DNA of 59,909 nucleotides from Marinobacter algicola DG893 (GTDB lineage Bacteria > Pseudomonadota > Gammaproteobacteria > Pseudomonadales > Oleiphilaceae), in contig NZ_ABCP01000021.1 of NCBI RefSeq assembly GCF_000170835.1, positions 1 through 59,909 on the forward strand, in the 5' to 3' direction. The position numbers and the translations under genes were made by a program. Under the pieces are notes generated by a model. It saw only the letters and a program-made list of their open reading frames with translations. It was not told where the DNA came from and made no database searches. Positions within the stretch are counted from its first letter, which is position 1, and the number at the start of each line of letters is the position of its first letter. Of the stretch, positions 44,357 through 55,017 are shown piece by piece.

Positions 44357-47233
44357 CAGGTGCCGGTTCAGCAAATCTTCCAGCTCGGTGCGGTAGTAGA
44401 GATACTGGATGGTCTGGATATGCTGCTGGTATACCTGTGGATCCAGGTCATGGGGTAGGTGAACATCCGTCAGGTAGACGGGGTAGCGCTCGTCACTTTG
44501 GCGGAGCGAACGAATATAGTGGGCCACTGCGGGTATCAACTGATCTCCATATTCCTGAACGGTAAATTCCTGGTCGCCACAGAAAATATCGAAGCGCACC
44601 TGGGAGTCGCCCTCCTGAACACCGATGGCCTGCACATCCAGCCCGGGCAAGCGCACGTTGCTGTCGGCGTCCGGTCGCCTTTCCGCACGCCACTGACCGT
44701 CGCGAAGCACCATCTCATAGCACTGGACACCTGCAACATCGGTCAAGGCGTCCAGTTGTCGCAACTGTCGGCGTTCCACAAGGTTCTCCAGGAATCGCAG
44801 CAAGGGCACCAGCAGGAAGCGACGATTGGTGTAATCCTGCTGCCAGCAGAACACCGACCCCAGTTCATCCACAACCCACACCTTCGCGGTCTCTCCTGTA
44901 ACCCGGTAGAACACCTGAATATTGTCCGGTTCGCTGGCATGACACACGACGCGTAGTGGCAGGTCATCCAGCAAGGCGTATTGGTCAAACACCACTGGCA
45001 CGTAGGATTCCTGCGGTTTGGACAGATAGGTCATCAGCGCTTCGTTGCTGTCCAGGGCCACGAATCCGGGCTCAGTGCCGCTGAATTGAAGCAGGAAGAA
45101 TCGCCGATCCATCTCGATGACGTAACGCAGGGGATGGGGGCCGACACCACCGGCAAAGAAATAACGCATCACGTCCATGAACAGCTCGCGTACCCGGCGG
45201 GCTATGGCGGCTCCATGGCCTGTGCTGTGGCTGTGCACCATAATGTCCGGCAACCGGTCCGGAGCGTTGGCCACCGATGCCAGCACGTTTTTGAGGCACT
45301 GCACCAGCGTGTCTCCGGCAGCATAGTGCTGCAAACTCACTTCGTGCCAGCTATTGAAAGTCACCTGGTCAATGGTGTTCACCAGGTTTTCCCGCCCACC
45401 GCTGAAACCCAGTGAGTCGTGACGGGCGCTGAGCTTGTGCAATCCCCGCTCGGTCAGATAGGCCTGCGGGTCGACCCCTACATTGACAAACAGCAGGTTG
45501 CGCAGCGGGTGCACGCCCCGGGAAAGCGCCTCCCGGCCGGCCGGATCCACCGGGAATGGCAGGAACGCACCAAGTGCATCCAGCATTTCCCGCAGTTCTG
45601 CCACCGAGGCAATGCTGCTGCCGGCTCGCACGTTCAACCGTGTGGCCCGGGTCAGCAAGCCGTTGTAATAGCTCCACACCAACAGTTCAGTGAGGTTGCC
45701 CGAACGGCGGATGACTGGCTGCCAGAGCGCATCTGACGGATCTTCGAGATCCCGGTACAACAACCAGCCATCGTGACCGGCCGAACCACCTTGCTCCGAC
45801 TGGTGATGGAACGCCAGATTTTCCTCCGCCAGCGAGGGGGCGAGCCCGGGGTTGATCTGCTCGACCTTCCCGGCCTTACGTTGAAAGGCCGCATACAGCT
45901 TACGCCCCAGCAGGTTCATGTCGTTACTGCTGATGGCCGCACGTGTGCCATGATCCCGCGCCAGCCGAGACAGCAGCCGGTAGCTGTGAGTTAACTCGGC
46001 CACCACGAGCCGCCGAAGGGTGACCACATCTTCGGCGCGCCAACGGATCCGGTTGTCCAGGTTTTTCAGCTCAGTAGCCGACCACCCCCAGGCGTCCACC
46101 AGGGCCTGCAACAGCCTGGCTCTCCAACCTGAAAGGCTCTGTGCCGAACGGGTCAGCGGCAGGCCCGCCTTGAGATAGAGGCTCTGACGCACCAGGTCCA
46201 GGCGTTGGGGAGCATCTTCTTCAACCAGCCACTGCTCCAGACGTTCGTACAGCAGTATATAGGGGTCGAGCCGGTCAGGGTTGGTTTCACCGGAATACAC
46301 CGCTGCCTTGAAGACCCGAGACAACAGTGGTTTCTCGTTGCTTTCGCTACTCTCACTGCCTTCATTACTGCGGGCATAACATTCGATCAGCAGCAGCTTA
46401 AGGATCGATTTCCAGGGCATGTCGATGCCTTTGTATAACTGCCAGACTCCTGCTCCCAGAAATTCTTCCTGCGGTATCGAGGGCACCGGGCCGAAATCAA
46501 TGTATTCATCGCCCCGGATAAACCGGCAGTCAATCAGTTGCCGGGCGCACTCGTCGTAGCGCCGTTCATCCTCCACGGGAACCAGCCACCACAACGGATA
46601 ACGGCCGCCGAGGTGAATACTCGTGCGGTAGAATTCGTCCAGCAGCAGATAATGCTGTGAACTGCCGCAGTTTTCCCCGGTCACTTCCGCTCGCTGCCTT
46701 CCGGCACGCCAGTCGGCGGCGGAAAACACAAACACATGCAGCTCAACCCCCAGGCTCTCGGCCCAAATGGACAGACTCTGAGCCTTACGCTCCAGGCAAC
46801 GCACGCCCCGCTCCGAAAGATCCGGACGATGACACAGCCAGATATCCAGGTCACTGGCCACCGAATGGCCCAGGGTACCGGGACTGCCCATCAGGAAGAG
46901 AGCTTCCAGATCTGGCTTTCTCCGCCCCTCGTCCTTGAGCGAGAAGGTTCTTGCCAGGCGTCGGGCAGCGTTCAGCGTGGATTCAGAGGCTCGATAGTGG
47001 CTCAGTCCGTAGGGGCAGTCACTGTCGAGATAACCGGGCAGAGCCGGATGATTCAGATGAAACACCAGCGGCAACACTTCCAAAGCGGCCTGTTGCCGAT
47101 AGGTCAGGGCCGAATGGGCACGATCCCAGCGCTGCTGATTGACAGCCATGAACCGGTCCCGCAGCCGACGCAGCGTTTTTCGGTCGATACCCTCATCAAA
47201 GTCCAGGGCAATAGGAGCGGTGTGGATGGTCAA
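44354..47233 (-). CDS. cyaA: Class I adenylate cyclase
   Basis: Makes cAMP from ATP, the ligand of Crp/Vfr-type regulators. 959 residues from TTG at 47233, chosen because GGAG lies 5 bases upstream and a promoter fits just before it; a reading to 47305 would run through that promoter. The N-terminal catalytic half holds FLMGSPGTLGHSVASDLDIWLCHRP, the nucleotidyltransferase G-S...D-x-D signature, near residue 120. The C-terminal half is the regulatory part. cyaY, often found next to cyaA, is not present in this window. Confidence 0.94.
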   Translation of the reverse strand: MTIHTAPIALDFDEGIDRKTLRRLRDRFMAVNQQRWDRAHSALTYRQQAALEVLPLVFHLNHPALPGYLDSDCPYGLSHYRASESTLNAARRLARTFSLKDEGRRKPDLEALFLMGSPGTLGHSVASDLDIWLCHRPDLSERGVRCLERKAQSLSIWAESLGVELHVFVFSAADWRAGRQRAEVTGENCGSSQHYLLLDEFYRTSIHLGGRYPLWWLVPVEDERRYDECARQLIDCRFIRGDEYIDFGPVPSIPQEEFLGAGVWQLYKGIDMPWKSILKLLLIECYARSNEGSESSESNEKPLLSRVFKAAVYSGETNPDRLDPYILLYERLEQWLVEEDAPQRLDLVRQSLYLKAGLPLTRSAQSLSGWRARLLQALVDAWGWSATELKNLDNRIRWRAEDVVTLRRLVVAELTHSYRLLSRLARDHGTRAAISSNDMNLLGRKLYAAFQRKAGKVEQINPGLAPSLAEENLAFHHQSEQGGSAGHDGWLLYRDLEDPSDALWQPVIRRSGNLTELLVWSYYNGLLTRATRLNVRAGSSIASVAELREMLDALGAFLPFPVDPAGREALSRGVHPLRNLLFVNVGVDPQAYLTERGLHKLSARHDSLGFSGGRENLVNTIDQVTFNSWHEVSLQHYAAGDTLVQCLKNVLASVANAPDRLPDIMVHSHSTGHGAAIARRVRELFMDVMRYFFAGGVGPHPLRYVIEMDRRFFLLQFSGTEPGFVALDSNEALMTYLSKPQESYVPVVFDQYALLDDLPLRVVCHASEPDNIQVFYRVTGETAKVWVVDELGSVFCWQQDYTNRRFLLVPLLRFLENLVERRQLRQLDALTDVAGVQCYEMVLRDGQWRAERRPDADSNVRLPGLDVQAIGVQEGDSQVRFDIFCGDQEFTVQEYGDQLIPAVAHYIRSLRQSDERYPVYLTDVHLPHDLDPQVYQQHIQTIQYLYYRTELEDLLNRHL

Positions 47234-47266
47234 GGCGACTCCGCGGGAGAGGTTCTTTCCGATACC

Positions 47267-47296
47267 ATTATCAGTATGATGACCGAATCGTGGCAA
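47267..47296 (-). promoter_or_regulatory. Sigma-70-like promoter of cyaA
   Basis: Minus strand TTGCCA, 18-bp spacer, GATAAT. Predicted transcript start about 27 bases before the TTG start codon. It lies directly after a minus-strand terminator. Confidence 0.6.
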
Positions 47297-47303
47297 AATC
47301 GGC

Positions 47304-47341
47304 AAAAAAATAAAAGCGGGAGAACCTTAGCACGCTCCCGC
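47304..47341 (-). terminator. Rho-independent terminator just upstream of the cyaA promoter
   Basis: On the minus strand GCGGGAG pairs with CTCCCGC around a 12-base loop, followed by TTTTATTTTTTT. It would stop transcripts arriving from the right before they reach cyaA. The adjacent plus-strand gene starts at 47368, so what it terminates is not obvious. Confidence 0.75.
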
Positions 47342-47367
47342 CACAACTTGGCTGAGGCTTTTCCGTC

Positions 47368-49812
47368 GTGAAAGAATTCTTTATCCGTCGAGACCGTTCC
47401 GACGCCCCCCAGGGTGTCGAACGTCGAACCCTGATCCGCATCAATGACGACGGCGTGATCCTGTTTGCTGATCATCACGCCGAGGCCGTACTGGGCTACG
47501 ACGCTAGTGAACTGGAGGGTCGCAAGGTTCAGTGCATCCTGGCCGCACGCCAGGACGATCCCTTTGTGCCGGCCCACCGCCACCGCATTGAAAATGGCGA
47601 GTCGATACTGATCACCTTCCGCCATAAGGAAGGTTTTTTCTTCACGGCGGGTCTCAGCCTGCGCATGGACATTCGCGATTCCGACCAGGCCGCCAGTGCG
47701 TTTATAACCCAGCGGGACCATACCCCCATCGACCACCGCCTGATTCGGCTGACTGAAACTTCTGCGGGCGTTGGCATCTGGGAACTGGATCTCCACAGCA
47801 ATGAGCTGATCTGGACGGACGGCATGTATCACCTGCTGGAATTAAGACCCGGCAGCGAAATCACGCCCGAACAGGCACTCTTCTACTGCCAGTCCAGCCA
47901 GGGCAGGATACGCGCGTTGTTCCGTCGCTGCATCCGCACCGGGCAGCCCTTTTCCCTGACACTGGATCTGATAACCGCGCGACAGAACGTCCGCCGAGTG
48001 ACGTTGACAGGCCGCGCCCTGAAAGCCGGCGAACGGATACAACGGCTGGGGGGAACCCTGGTTGACCAAACGCCTGAGCGCAATCACACCCTCGCCCGCC
48101 AGCAAGCTGAGCAAATGCTGGGCGCCACCATCAACGCCACCAACGATCTTGTGGTCGCCGTTGATCGCCAGCTCAACCTGCTGCACTTCAACCGTGCCTT
48201 CCGTCGCCAGTTCGAGATTACCTTCGGCCTTAGGCCGGAATCCGGAAGCAACCTGAGCACCTTATTGCAGAGCTTCCCCAACGAGCGACGGCTTATCGAG
48301 CGACTCTGGCACCGCGCCTTCGAACGCGACAGCTTCGTGGTGGAAATGCCCATGGCGCAGCAGCACCGGGAGTTGCCCCTGTACGAAATCCACTATCAAC
48401 GCCTGACCAATGACCAGGGCGACGTGATTGGCGCCGTTCATGTGGCCAGGGATATCAGCAACCGCCTGCAGAATTCCTCCAGCAGCGAATACCGCATCCA
48501 GCATGATCCAGTCACCGGCCTGATGAACCGAAAAGCGTTCCTGGGCCGTCTGCAACGAACGCTGGAGCATAAGCCCCGGCGGGAAAGCAGCGACAGCCTG
48601 CTCTACCTCGACCTGGATGGGTTTGACCATTTCAATGACATCGCCGGCAGCGGCACCTGCGACCGTTACCTGCGTGAGCTGGCCGGCAATCTTGGGGTCA
48701 AGATCCGACAGCGGGATGCGCTGGCGCGACTGGCCGGCGACACCTTCGCTCTGTTGATCGAAAACTGCCCTGAAGCACGCGCCCGCAAGATTGCCGACAG
48801 CATCCTCGAGCTGATCGGCGGTTTCGTTTTCCATTGGCAGGACAAGCAATTGCAGACAACGGCCAGTGGTGGCCTGCTGTTTCTGGACGACGATGCACCC
48901 ACCGATTCCGAACAACTGCTGACCCAGGCGGCTGACCTGTGCCACACCGCGAAAACCTCCGGCCGCAACCGGATCCATGCCGCCCGGGCCATGTCCCTGT
49001 CGCTGGACGAGGGCACGACCAATCAGGTGCTGACACAAATCCAGCAGGCACTCGACAGCGGCTACCTCAAACTTGAATACCAATCGCTACGCCCCGTGGC
49101 CAGCATTACCTGGGGTGACCACATCGAAATACTGACCCGGATTCCCGGTGAGACGCCGGACAGTCCTCCGCTGACCCCTGACGCCTTTCTGCCCGTTGCC
49201 GAACGGTTTGATCTGGCCAAACGCCTGGATCGCCAGGTAATCCGTCAGACCCTGGCCTGGCTCGAACAGCACCGTCTTCTGGAGCCGCGCCTCAAGTACT
49301 GTGGGTTCAACCTTTCGCTTGCCAGCGTACTGGATGACTCGTTTGCGGACTTCATGGAAGCCGCGCTGAAAGGGTCACCTTTTGCCCCGGAATGCTTCTG
49401 TCTGGAGATAAGGGAGGCCCATGCCACCCAGTACCCGGACGATGTAGCGGTGCTGTGCGACAGCCTGCACCGCATTGGCTGCCGGGTGGCGCTGGATGGC
49501 GCGGGAGCGTCGGTGGAAAGTTACGGCCTGGCGGCAAAGCTGCCAGTGGACATCATCAAGCTGGACCACAAGATCATGCAGCACCTGAACGACGACCCGG
49601 TGCAGCAAGTGATGGTGGAGGCACTTCATAAAATAGCGGAAGCCGCGGGCAAGGTAACGGTCGCCACCTTCATTGAGAACGACGACACCCTTCGAAAGGT
49701 ACGCACTCTCGGCATTCACTACGGCCAGGGCTTCCGCCTTTACCGGCCTCGCCCACTGGAGGAGCTGAAGCCGGTGGAGGTTGCCCTGACCACGGGGAAA
49801 ATTGGAGGCTAG
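47368..49812 (+). CDS. PAS-GGDEF-EAL protein with degenerate catalytic sites
   Basis: 814 residues: PAS-like segments about 20-130, 130-240 and 250-370, GGDEF about 380-545, EAL about 550-805; no membrane segment. The GGDEF motif is AGDTF, but the I-site RQRD is intact five residues earlier. In the EAL domain the EAL motif is EIL with the following Arg, the Asn, the first Glu and the Lys remain, while the DDFG loop is reduced to LDGAGAS and AEGVE is ATFIE. Loss of these residues predicts weak or no turnover, so the likely role is c-di-GMP sensing rather than synthesis. GTG start at 47368; divergent from cyaA. Confidence 0.9.
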   Translation: MKEFFIRRDRSDAPQGVERRTLIRINDDGVILFADHHAEAVLGYDASELEGRKVQCILAARQDDPFVPAHRHRIENGESILITFRHKEGFFFTAGLSLRMDIRDSDQAASAFITQRDHTPIDHRLIRLTETSAGVGIWELDLHSNELIWTDGMYHLLELRPGSEITPEQALFYCQSSQGRIRALFRRCIRTGQPFSLTLDLITARQNVRRVTLTGRALKAGERIQRLGGTLVDQTPERNHTLARQQAEQMLGATINATNDLVVAVDRQLNLLHFNRAFRRQFEITFGLRPESGSNLSTLLQSFPNERRLIERLWHRAFERDSFVVEMPMAQQHRELPLYEIHYQRLTNDQGDVIGAVHVARDISNRLQNSSSSEYRIQHDPVTGLMNRKAFLGRLQRTLEHKPRRESSDSLLYLDLDGFDHFNDIAGSGTCDRYLRELAGNLGVKIRQRDALARLAGDTFALLIENCPEARARKIADSILELIGGFVFHWQDKQLQTTASGGLLFLDDDAPTDSEQLLTQAADLCHTAKTSGRNRIHAARAMSLSLDEGTTNQVLTQIQQALDSGYLKLEYQSLRPVASITWGDHIEILTRIPGETPDSPPLTPDAFLPVAERFDLAKRLDRQVIRQTLAWLEQHRLLEPRLKYCGFNLSLASVLDDSFADFMEAALKGSPFAPECFCLEIREAHATQYPDDVAVLCDSLHRIGCRVALDGAGASVESYGLAAKLPVDIIKLDHKIMQHLNDDPVQQVMVEALHKIAEAAGKVTVATFIENDDTLRKVRTLGIHYGQGFRLYRPRPLEELKPVEVALTTGKIGG

Positions 49813-51200
49813 AGTGTTTTGCGCGCGCGTGCGACTGCAGCGCGCACCTGCTTCGGCGCGGTGCCGCCAAGATGATCACGCGCCTGCACGGAGCCTTCCA
49901 GTGTCAGCACATCGAACACGTCTTCGCCGATGACGTCGGAGAAGCGGGTGAGTTCTTCCGTGGTCATTTCGGAGAGATCGCGCCCTTCTGCCACGCCAAA
50001 CGCAACCGCTTTACCCACAATTTCATGGGCATCGCGGAAAGCCACGCCCTTCTTGACCAGATAGTCCGCCAGATCCGTTGCGGTAGAGAAACCCCGCTTG
50101 GCCGCCACGCGCATATTGTCGGCCCGGGCCTCAATGGCCGGGATCATGTCGGCATAGGCCTTGAGGCAGCCTTTCACGGTGTCCACGGTATCGAACAACG
50201 GTTCCTTGTCCTCCTGATTGTCCTTGTTGTAAGCCAGCGGCTGGCTCTTCATCAGGGTCAGCAAACTGATCAGGTGGCCGTTCACCCGGCCGGTCTTGCC
50301 GCGCACCAGTTCAGGCACGTCCGGGTTCTTCTTCTGGGGCATGATGGACGAGCCGGTACAGAAACGGTCCGGCAGATCAATGAAATCAAACTGGGCAGAG
50401 GTCCACAGCACCAGCTCCTCGCTGAATCGCGACAGGTGGGTCATCAACAGGGCGGCAAAACTGCAGAATTCGATGGCAAAGTCCCGGTCACTCACGGAAT
50501 CCAGGGAATTCTCGCTGGCCCGATCGAAGCCCAGCAGCTTTGCAGTGATGCCGCGATCAATCGGATAGGTTGTGCCCGCCAGCGCCGCCGCGCCCAGGGG
50601 CATTACGTTCACGCGTTTGCGGCAGTCCTGCAGGCGCTCGGCATCCCGCACCAGCATTTCGTACCAGGCCAACAGGTGGTGGCCAAAGGTAACCGGCTGT
50701 GCGGTCTGCAAGTGCGTGAATCCCGGCATGATGGTCTCGGACTCGCGCTCAGCCAGATCCAGCAGGCCAGCTTGCAGGCGCCGGAGCTCTTCGGCGATGA
50801 CGTCGATTTCATCGCGCAGGTAGAGGCGGATGTCCGTCGCCACCTGATCGTTACGGCTGCGCCCAGTGTGCAGCTTCTTGCCCGTAATACCAATCCGATC
50901 CGTCAGCCGTGCCTCAATGTTCATGTGCACGTCTTCCAGACTGACCGACCACTCGAAGGTGCCGGCCTCGATGTCCGCCTTGACAGCTTTCAGGCCTTCA
51001 ATAATCGTGTCACGCTCTTCCGCAGTCAGCACGCCCACTTCCGCCAGCATGGTGGCGTGGGCAATGGAGCCGGTAATATCGTGATGGTATAGGCGCTGAT
51101 CAAAGCCCACGGAGGCAGTGAAACGCTCCACAAAGGCATCGGTGGGTTCGGTGAAACGACCGCCCCAGGGTTTCTCGGCGCTCTTGTTCTGATCCGTCAT
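49809..51200 (-). CDS. argH: Argininosuccinate lyase
   Basis: Last step of arginine synthesis, splitting argininosuccinate into arginine and fumarate. 463 residues of the fumarase/aspartase superfamily: [43 protein letters not shown], and the signature [15 protein letters not shown]. Its stop overlaps the stop of the convergent GGDEF-EAL gene by 4 bases. It is divergent from the algZ-like gene, as in Pseudomonas. Confidence 0.97.
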   Translation of the reverse strand: MTDQNKSAEKPWGGRFTEPTDAFVERFTASVGFDQRLYHHDITGSIAHATMLAEVGVLTAEERDTIIEGLKAVKADIEAGTFEWSVSLEDVHMNIEARLTDRIGITGKKLHTGRSRNDQVATDIRLYLRDEIDVIAEELRRLQAGLLDLAERESETIMPGFTHLQTAQPVTFGHHLLAWYEMLVRDAERLQDCRKRVNVMPLGAAALAGTTYPIDRGITAKLLGFDRASENSLDSVSDRDFAIEFCSFAALLMTHLSRFSEELVLWTSAQFDFIDLPDRFCTGSSIMPQKKNPDVPELVRGKTGRVNGHLISLLTLMKSQPLAYNKDNQEDKEPLFDTVDTVKGCLKAYADMIPAIEARADNMRVAAKRGFSTATDLADYLVKKGVAFRDAHEIVGKAVAFGVAEGRDLSEMTTEELTRFSDVIGEDVFDVLTLEGSVQARDHLGGTAPKQVRAAVARARKTL

Positions 51201-51332
51201 GGTCTATCTTTCCTGCTGACAGCCCGGCATCATTCTGCGGGAATGGGTAAATGGAATATCGCGGGATTATAGCATTCCGTGGCACCCAGTTGCCCTCCCC
51301 CTAATCAGGAACAGGAATCAGGAACCGGTTCA

Positions 51333-52427
51333 ATGGCCGCAAGACATCACAGGGAACGCCCAGCCCCGGCAGCCGCAGAAAGCGACGCCGACTTCTATGT
51401 GCCGGATCTTTGCCGGGTAAGGGCCGTTTTCCTGCTGGTGGTCACCAGTGAACTGCTGGTGCTGGTGCTGTCCATCGTTCAGGCTGAAAGCCACTGGATT
51501 GACTGGAACTATTTCGGCCTGTTGTCCCTGTTCGTGCAATGGACGGTGCTGACCAGCGCCGCCCTGATCTGCCTCATTCGGCGCTGGCTCTCGCGGCTGA
51601 CGGTTACCCGTGCCACAACAGTGATTGTTACCATTGTGATGCTGGATGTGCTGGCCTTCAGCCTTTTCGCTGACAGCGTACTGCACCCGCAACCCGGCCT
51701 GGAAGCCTGGCAGGGCGTGGCCAAGAAACTGCTGCTGGCACTGTTGATCACACTGATGGTATTGCGGTACTTCTACTTGCAGTTCCAGTGGCAACAGCAA
51801 CGTGAGTCAGAAATGCAGGCCCGGCTGACCGCCCTGCAGGCACGAATTCATCCACACTTTCTGTTCAACAGCATGAACACCATTGCCAGCCTGATCGTCG
51901 TCAACCCGGAACGGGCCGAAGACGCCGTACTGGATCTATCCGAACTGTTCCGCGCCAGCCTGCGCACCGGTGACCGCCTGATTCCCCTGAGCGCAGAACT
52001 GGACCTGTGTAAGCGCTACCTGGCCATTGAAAAGCTTCGCCTGGAAGACCGGCTGACATTGGAATGGCACATCGAAGACGGACTGGAACAACAGGCCATC
52101 CCCCCGCTGACGCTTCAGCCGCTGGTCGAGAACGCCATTTATCACGGCATTCAGCCCCGCCCGGACGGAGGCACCGTAAAGGTTGAGGCATACCGCAAGG
52201 GCCCCTCGGTCTACCTTATGGTGCAGAACCCGCGTCCGGCTTCTGACCAGGGTAGCCACGACGGCAACCGAATGGCGCTGGCCAACATTCAGTCCCGCCT
52301 GCACGCTCTGTTCGGTGAGCCCGCCGTGCTGAAACACAGCCAGCAGAATGATATCTATACCGTCACTCTCCGTCTGCCTTGGCAGAAAGCGAGTGGCAAC
52401 GGACAACCGGCAACAGGGAGCAAGTAG
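51333..52427 (+). CDS. algZ: LytS/AlgZ-type sensor histidine kinase
   Basis: 364 residues: about four hydrophobic segments (38-58, 66-95, 105-125 and 140-165), then the His_kinase domain with acceptor His in ARIHPHFLFNSMNTIASLI near 185 and the ATPase with PPLTLQPLVENAIYHGIQP. ATG at 51333 has SD AGGAACC. It pairs with the LytTR regulator 6 bases downstream. In Pseudomonas the pair AlgZ/AlgR controls alginate and twitching; here targets are unknown, and the symbol is by position and type. Confidence 0.88.
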   Translation: MAARHHRERPAPAAAESDADFYVPDLCRVRAVFLLVVTSELLVLVLSIVQAESHWIDWNYFGLLSLFVQWTVLTSAALICLIRRWLSRLTVTRATTVIVTIVMLDVLAFSLFADSVLHPQPGLEAWQGVAKKLLLALLITLMVLRYFYLQFQWQQQRESEMQARLTALQARIHPHFLFNSMNTIASLIVVNPERAEDAVLDLSELFRASLRTGDRLIPLSAELDLCKRYLAIEKLRLEDRLTLEWHIEDGLEQQAIPPLTLQPLVENAIYHGIQPRPDGGTVKVEAYRKGPSVYLMVQNPRPASDQGSHDGNRMALANIQSRLHALFGEPAVLKHSQQNDIYTVTLRLPWQKASGNGQPATGSK

Positions 52428-52433
52428 GCAAGC

Positions 52434-53189
52434 ATGGGCGACACTAACCACCGCAGCGTATTGATTGCCGACGACGAACCTCTGGCCAGGGAGCGAATAC
52501 GCCGACTGGTGGATGCGTTGCCTGGCTACAATGTCTGTGACGAGGCTGGCGACGGCGACGAAGCATTGGAAAAGACCGCGCGCCTGGCGCCGGACATCCT
52601 GCTGCTCGATATCCGCATGCCGGGCACCGATGGTATGGAAGCCGCGCGACGGATGGCTGCGCTGGAGGCTCCTCCGGCCATTATCTTCTGCACCGCTTAT
52701 GATCATTACGCCATCCAGGCGTTCGATGTACACGCGGTGGCCTACCTGCTCAAACCCGTACGCCGCGAAGCGCTGGCCGACGCCCTGAATCGGGCTGGCC
52801 GTGTCAACCGGGTACAACTTCAGGCGCTGGCTGAAAAACAATCGGACACGGACGAACAGCTGGCCATCCGCACCCACCGCGGGACCGAACTGATCGACAT
52901 CCGGGGCATTCTGTACTGCGAAGCCGACCAGAAATACGTCACCATCCATCATCTGCGCGGCGAAACCGTCACCGATTACACCCTGAAAGAGCTGGAAAGT
53001 ACCTACTCGCAATACCTGCTGCGAATTCACCGGCACACCCTGGTGGGCGTACGCTATATCCGAGCGCTGCTGAAGCAACGGGATGGCCAGAACCTGATTG
53101 ATCTGACAGACCAGCATGGGCAACTGCCCGTGAGCCGGAGACACGCCGCCGCTGTAAGGCAATGGCTAAAGGAGCATCGTCCCGGGTAG
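52434..53189 (+). CDS. algR: LytTR-family response regulator, AlgR-like
   Basis: 251 residues: receiver domain about 7-125 with acidic pair DDEP, phosphoacceptor Asp near 54 in [12 protein letters not shown], and Lys in [11 protein letters not shown], then a LytTR DNA-binding domain (about 140-250) with [15 protein letters not shown] and [14 protein letters not shown]. Follows the histidine kinase and precedes hemC, the order known from Pseudomonas algZ-algR-hemC. Confidence 0.92.
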   Translation: MGDTNHRSVLIADDEPLARERIRRLVDALPGYNVCDEAGDGDEALEKTARLAPDILLLDIRMPGTDGMEAARRMAALEAPPAIIFCTAYDHYAIQAFDVHAVAYLLKPVRREALADALNRAGRVNRVQLQALAEKQSDTDEQLAIRTHRGTELIDIRGILYCEADQKYVTIHHLRGETVTDYTLKELESTYSQYLLRIHRHTLVGVRYIRALLKQRDGQNLIDLTDQHGQLPVSRRHAAAVRQWLKEHRPG

Positions 53190-53274
53190 CCTGGGCGCAC
53201 AACATTCGGCTCCACAATTGACCTCACAAAGAGTACCCTTGGCGTACCATTTTTCAGATCCGGCAACGAACACC

Positions 53275-54216
53275 ATGTCAAAACGAACCCTTCGCATCGC
53301 AACCCGCAGCAGCGCACTGGCGTTGTGGCAGGCGGAATTTATCAAGTCTGAACTGGAACGGCTCCACGACAACGTGACTGTGGAACTGGTCAAGATCAAA
53401 ACCCAGGGCGACAAGATCCTGGATGTGCCGCTGGCCAAAATTGGCGGCAAGGGACTGTTCGTCAAGGAACTGGAAGAGGCCATGCTGGCGGGCAGCGCCG
53501 ACCTGGCGGTGCATTCCATGAAAGATGTGCCCATGGAATTTCCGGAAGGGTTGGGGCTGGTCGCCATCTGTGAGCGTGAAGATCCCACCGATGCGTTCGT
53601 CAGCAATGACTACGACAACGTGAACGCCCTGCCCCACGGCGCCGTGGTCGGCACTGCCAGCCTGCGCCGGGAAGCCCAGTTGCGCGCCTACCGGCCCGAC
53701 CTGGAAATCCGCACTTTGCGTGGCAACGTCAACACCCGCCTGGCAAAGCTGGACGCCGGCGACTATCAGGCGATCGTCCTGGCCAGCTCCGGGCTCAAAC
53801 GTCTTGGTTTCCACGACCGCATCCGCTACTGCCTGCCAGACAGCATATCGCTGCCTGCTGTGGGCCAGGGTGCGCTCGGCATCGAGTGCCGCCTCGATGA
53901 TGCCGAACTGATCGCCATGCTGGAGCCCCTGGATCATCGCGACAGCTCGGACCGCGTGAAGGCGGAACGGGCGCTGAACCGGCGTCTGCAGGGCGGCTGC
54001 CAGGTACCCATAGCGGCCTATGCGTTGCTGGAAGACAATGACATGCTTTGGCTTCGGGGGCTCGTGGGGGCCGTCGACGGCACTCAGGTGTTCCGCGTTG
54101 AAGGCCGCGCGCCCCGCAGCGAAGGCGAACGCCTTGGGCGCGAACTGGCGGAAGATCTGCTCGCATTGGGTGCAGACAAGGTACTGGCTGACATCTATGG
54201 CCACACCCCAACCTGA
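53275..54216 (+). CDS. hemC: Porphobilinogen deaminase
   Basis: Polymerises four porphobilinogens to hydroxymethylbilane in haem synthesis. 313 residues with [56 protein letters not shown], and the dipyrromethane cofactor Cys in [16 protein letters not shown] at 53275 gives the normal start; a reading from 53218 is unlikely. It overlaps hemD by 20 bases. Confidence 0.97.
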   Translation: MSKRTLRIATRSSALALWQAEFIKSELERLHDNVTVELVKIKTQGDKILDVPLAKIGGKGLFVKELEEAMLAGSADLAVHSMKDVPMEFPEGLGLVAICEREDPTDAFVSNDYDNVNALPHGAVVGTASLRREAQLRAYRPDLEIRTLRGNVNTRLAKLDAGDYQAIVLASSGLKRLGFHDRIRYCLPDSISLPAVGQGALGIECRLDDAELIAMLEPLDHRDSSDRVKAERALNRRLQGGCQVPIAAYALLEDNDMLWLRGLVGAVDGTQVFRVEGRAPRSEGERLGRELAEDLLALGADKVLADIYGHTPT

Positions 54217-55009
54217 CTCGCTACCCCTCAAGGGCCGGCGGATACTCGTCTGCCGGCCACAACCGGAAGCCGACCGGCTGGCCTCGCGCTTTTGCGATGC
54301 CGGCGCTGATGCGCGGGTCATGCCACTTATTGCCCGCGAGCCGCTCCCGGAAGACCCCGCAACCCGCACGCTGATCCTCAATCTGGACGAATTTGCCCAC
54401 GTTATTGCCGTCAGCCCCTACGCCGCCGCCCTGTTGCTGGACTGGCTGGACGAATGGTGGCCCCAGACACCCACCGGCATTCACTGGTACGGCGTCGGAG
54501 CCGGAACCGCCACGGTGCTGAGCAACTACGGCCTGGAAACGCGGCAACCGGAAACCGGCCACACCAGCGAAGATTTGCTACAGTTGCCGGAGCTGGCCAC
54601 ACTGAACCACGAGAAGGTTCTGGTGGTGCGGGGACAGGAAGGCCGGGAACTGATCCCGCAGACCCTGGAACGCAGAGGTGCGCGGGTCACCGTTCTGCCC
54701 CTTTATCGTCGCTTCTGTCCCGACTATGATAAAGCGACGCTCAACGCGATGTTGAACGACTTTTCCCCCGAGGCCATCGTCACACTGTCGGGAGAAACAT
54801 TGAACAATCTCATCGCACTCAGTGACAATACCGGCCATAATCTTGAAAACACTTTGCTGGTTGTCCCCGTTGAGCGGATTGCCGAACAAGCACGTCTGGC
54901 CGGCCTCCGGCGAACGTGTATACCAGGAAGCCTTGCCGATAGCTCGATTGTGGCTGCAGTTGCAGGACAACTTGCCAGCCTGGACGGAGGCTCCGGAAAC
55001 ACCAAGTAA
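54197..55009 (+). CDS. hemD: Uroporphyrinogen-III synthase
   Basis: Closes and inverts the D ring of hydroxymethylbilane. 270 residues with the weakly conserved two-domain HemD fold: [20 protein letters not shown] at the start, [45 protein letters not shown], and [14 protein letters not shown]. Start at 54197 lies inside hemC in another frame, giving a 20-base overlap. Confidence 0.92.
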   Translation: MATPQPDSLPLKGRRILVCRPQPEADRLASRFCDAGADARVMPLIAREPLPEDPATRTLILNLDEFAHVIAVSPYAAALLLDWLDEWWPQTPTGIHWYGVGAGTATVLSNYGLETRQPETGHTSEDLLQLPELATLNHEKVLVVRGQEGRELIPQTLERRGARVTVLPLYRRFCPDYDKATLNAMLNDFSPEAIVTLSGETLNNLIALSDNTGHNLENTLLVVPVERIAEQARLAGLRRTCIPGSLADSSIVAAVAGQLASLDGGSGNTK

Positions 55010-55017
55010 GGATGCCC

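Noticed and set aside
49872..51092. Plus-strand open frame of 406 codons under argH
   Set aside because: argH carries all lyase motifs on the other strand; this frame is a shadow from GC-rich third positions.
51936..53162. Minus-strand open frame of 408 codons under algZ/algR
   Set aside because: It lies antisense to two well-supported genes with clear motifs; its product shows no family features.
53278..54381. Minus-strand open frame of 367 codons under hemC
   Set aside because: Antisense shadow of hemC/hemD; no start signal and no family features.
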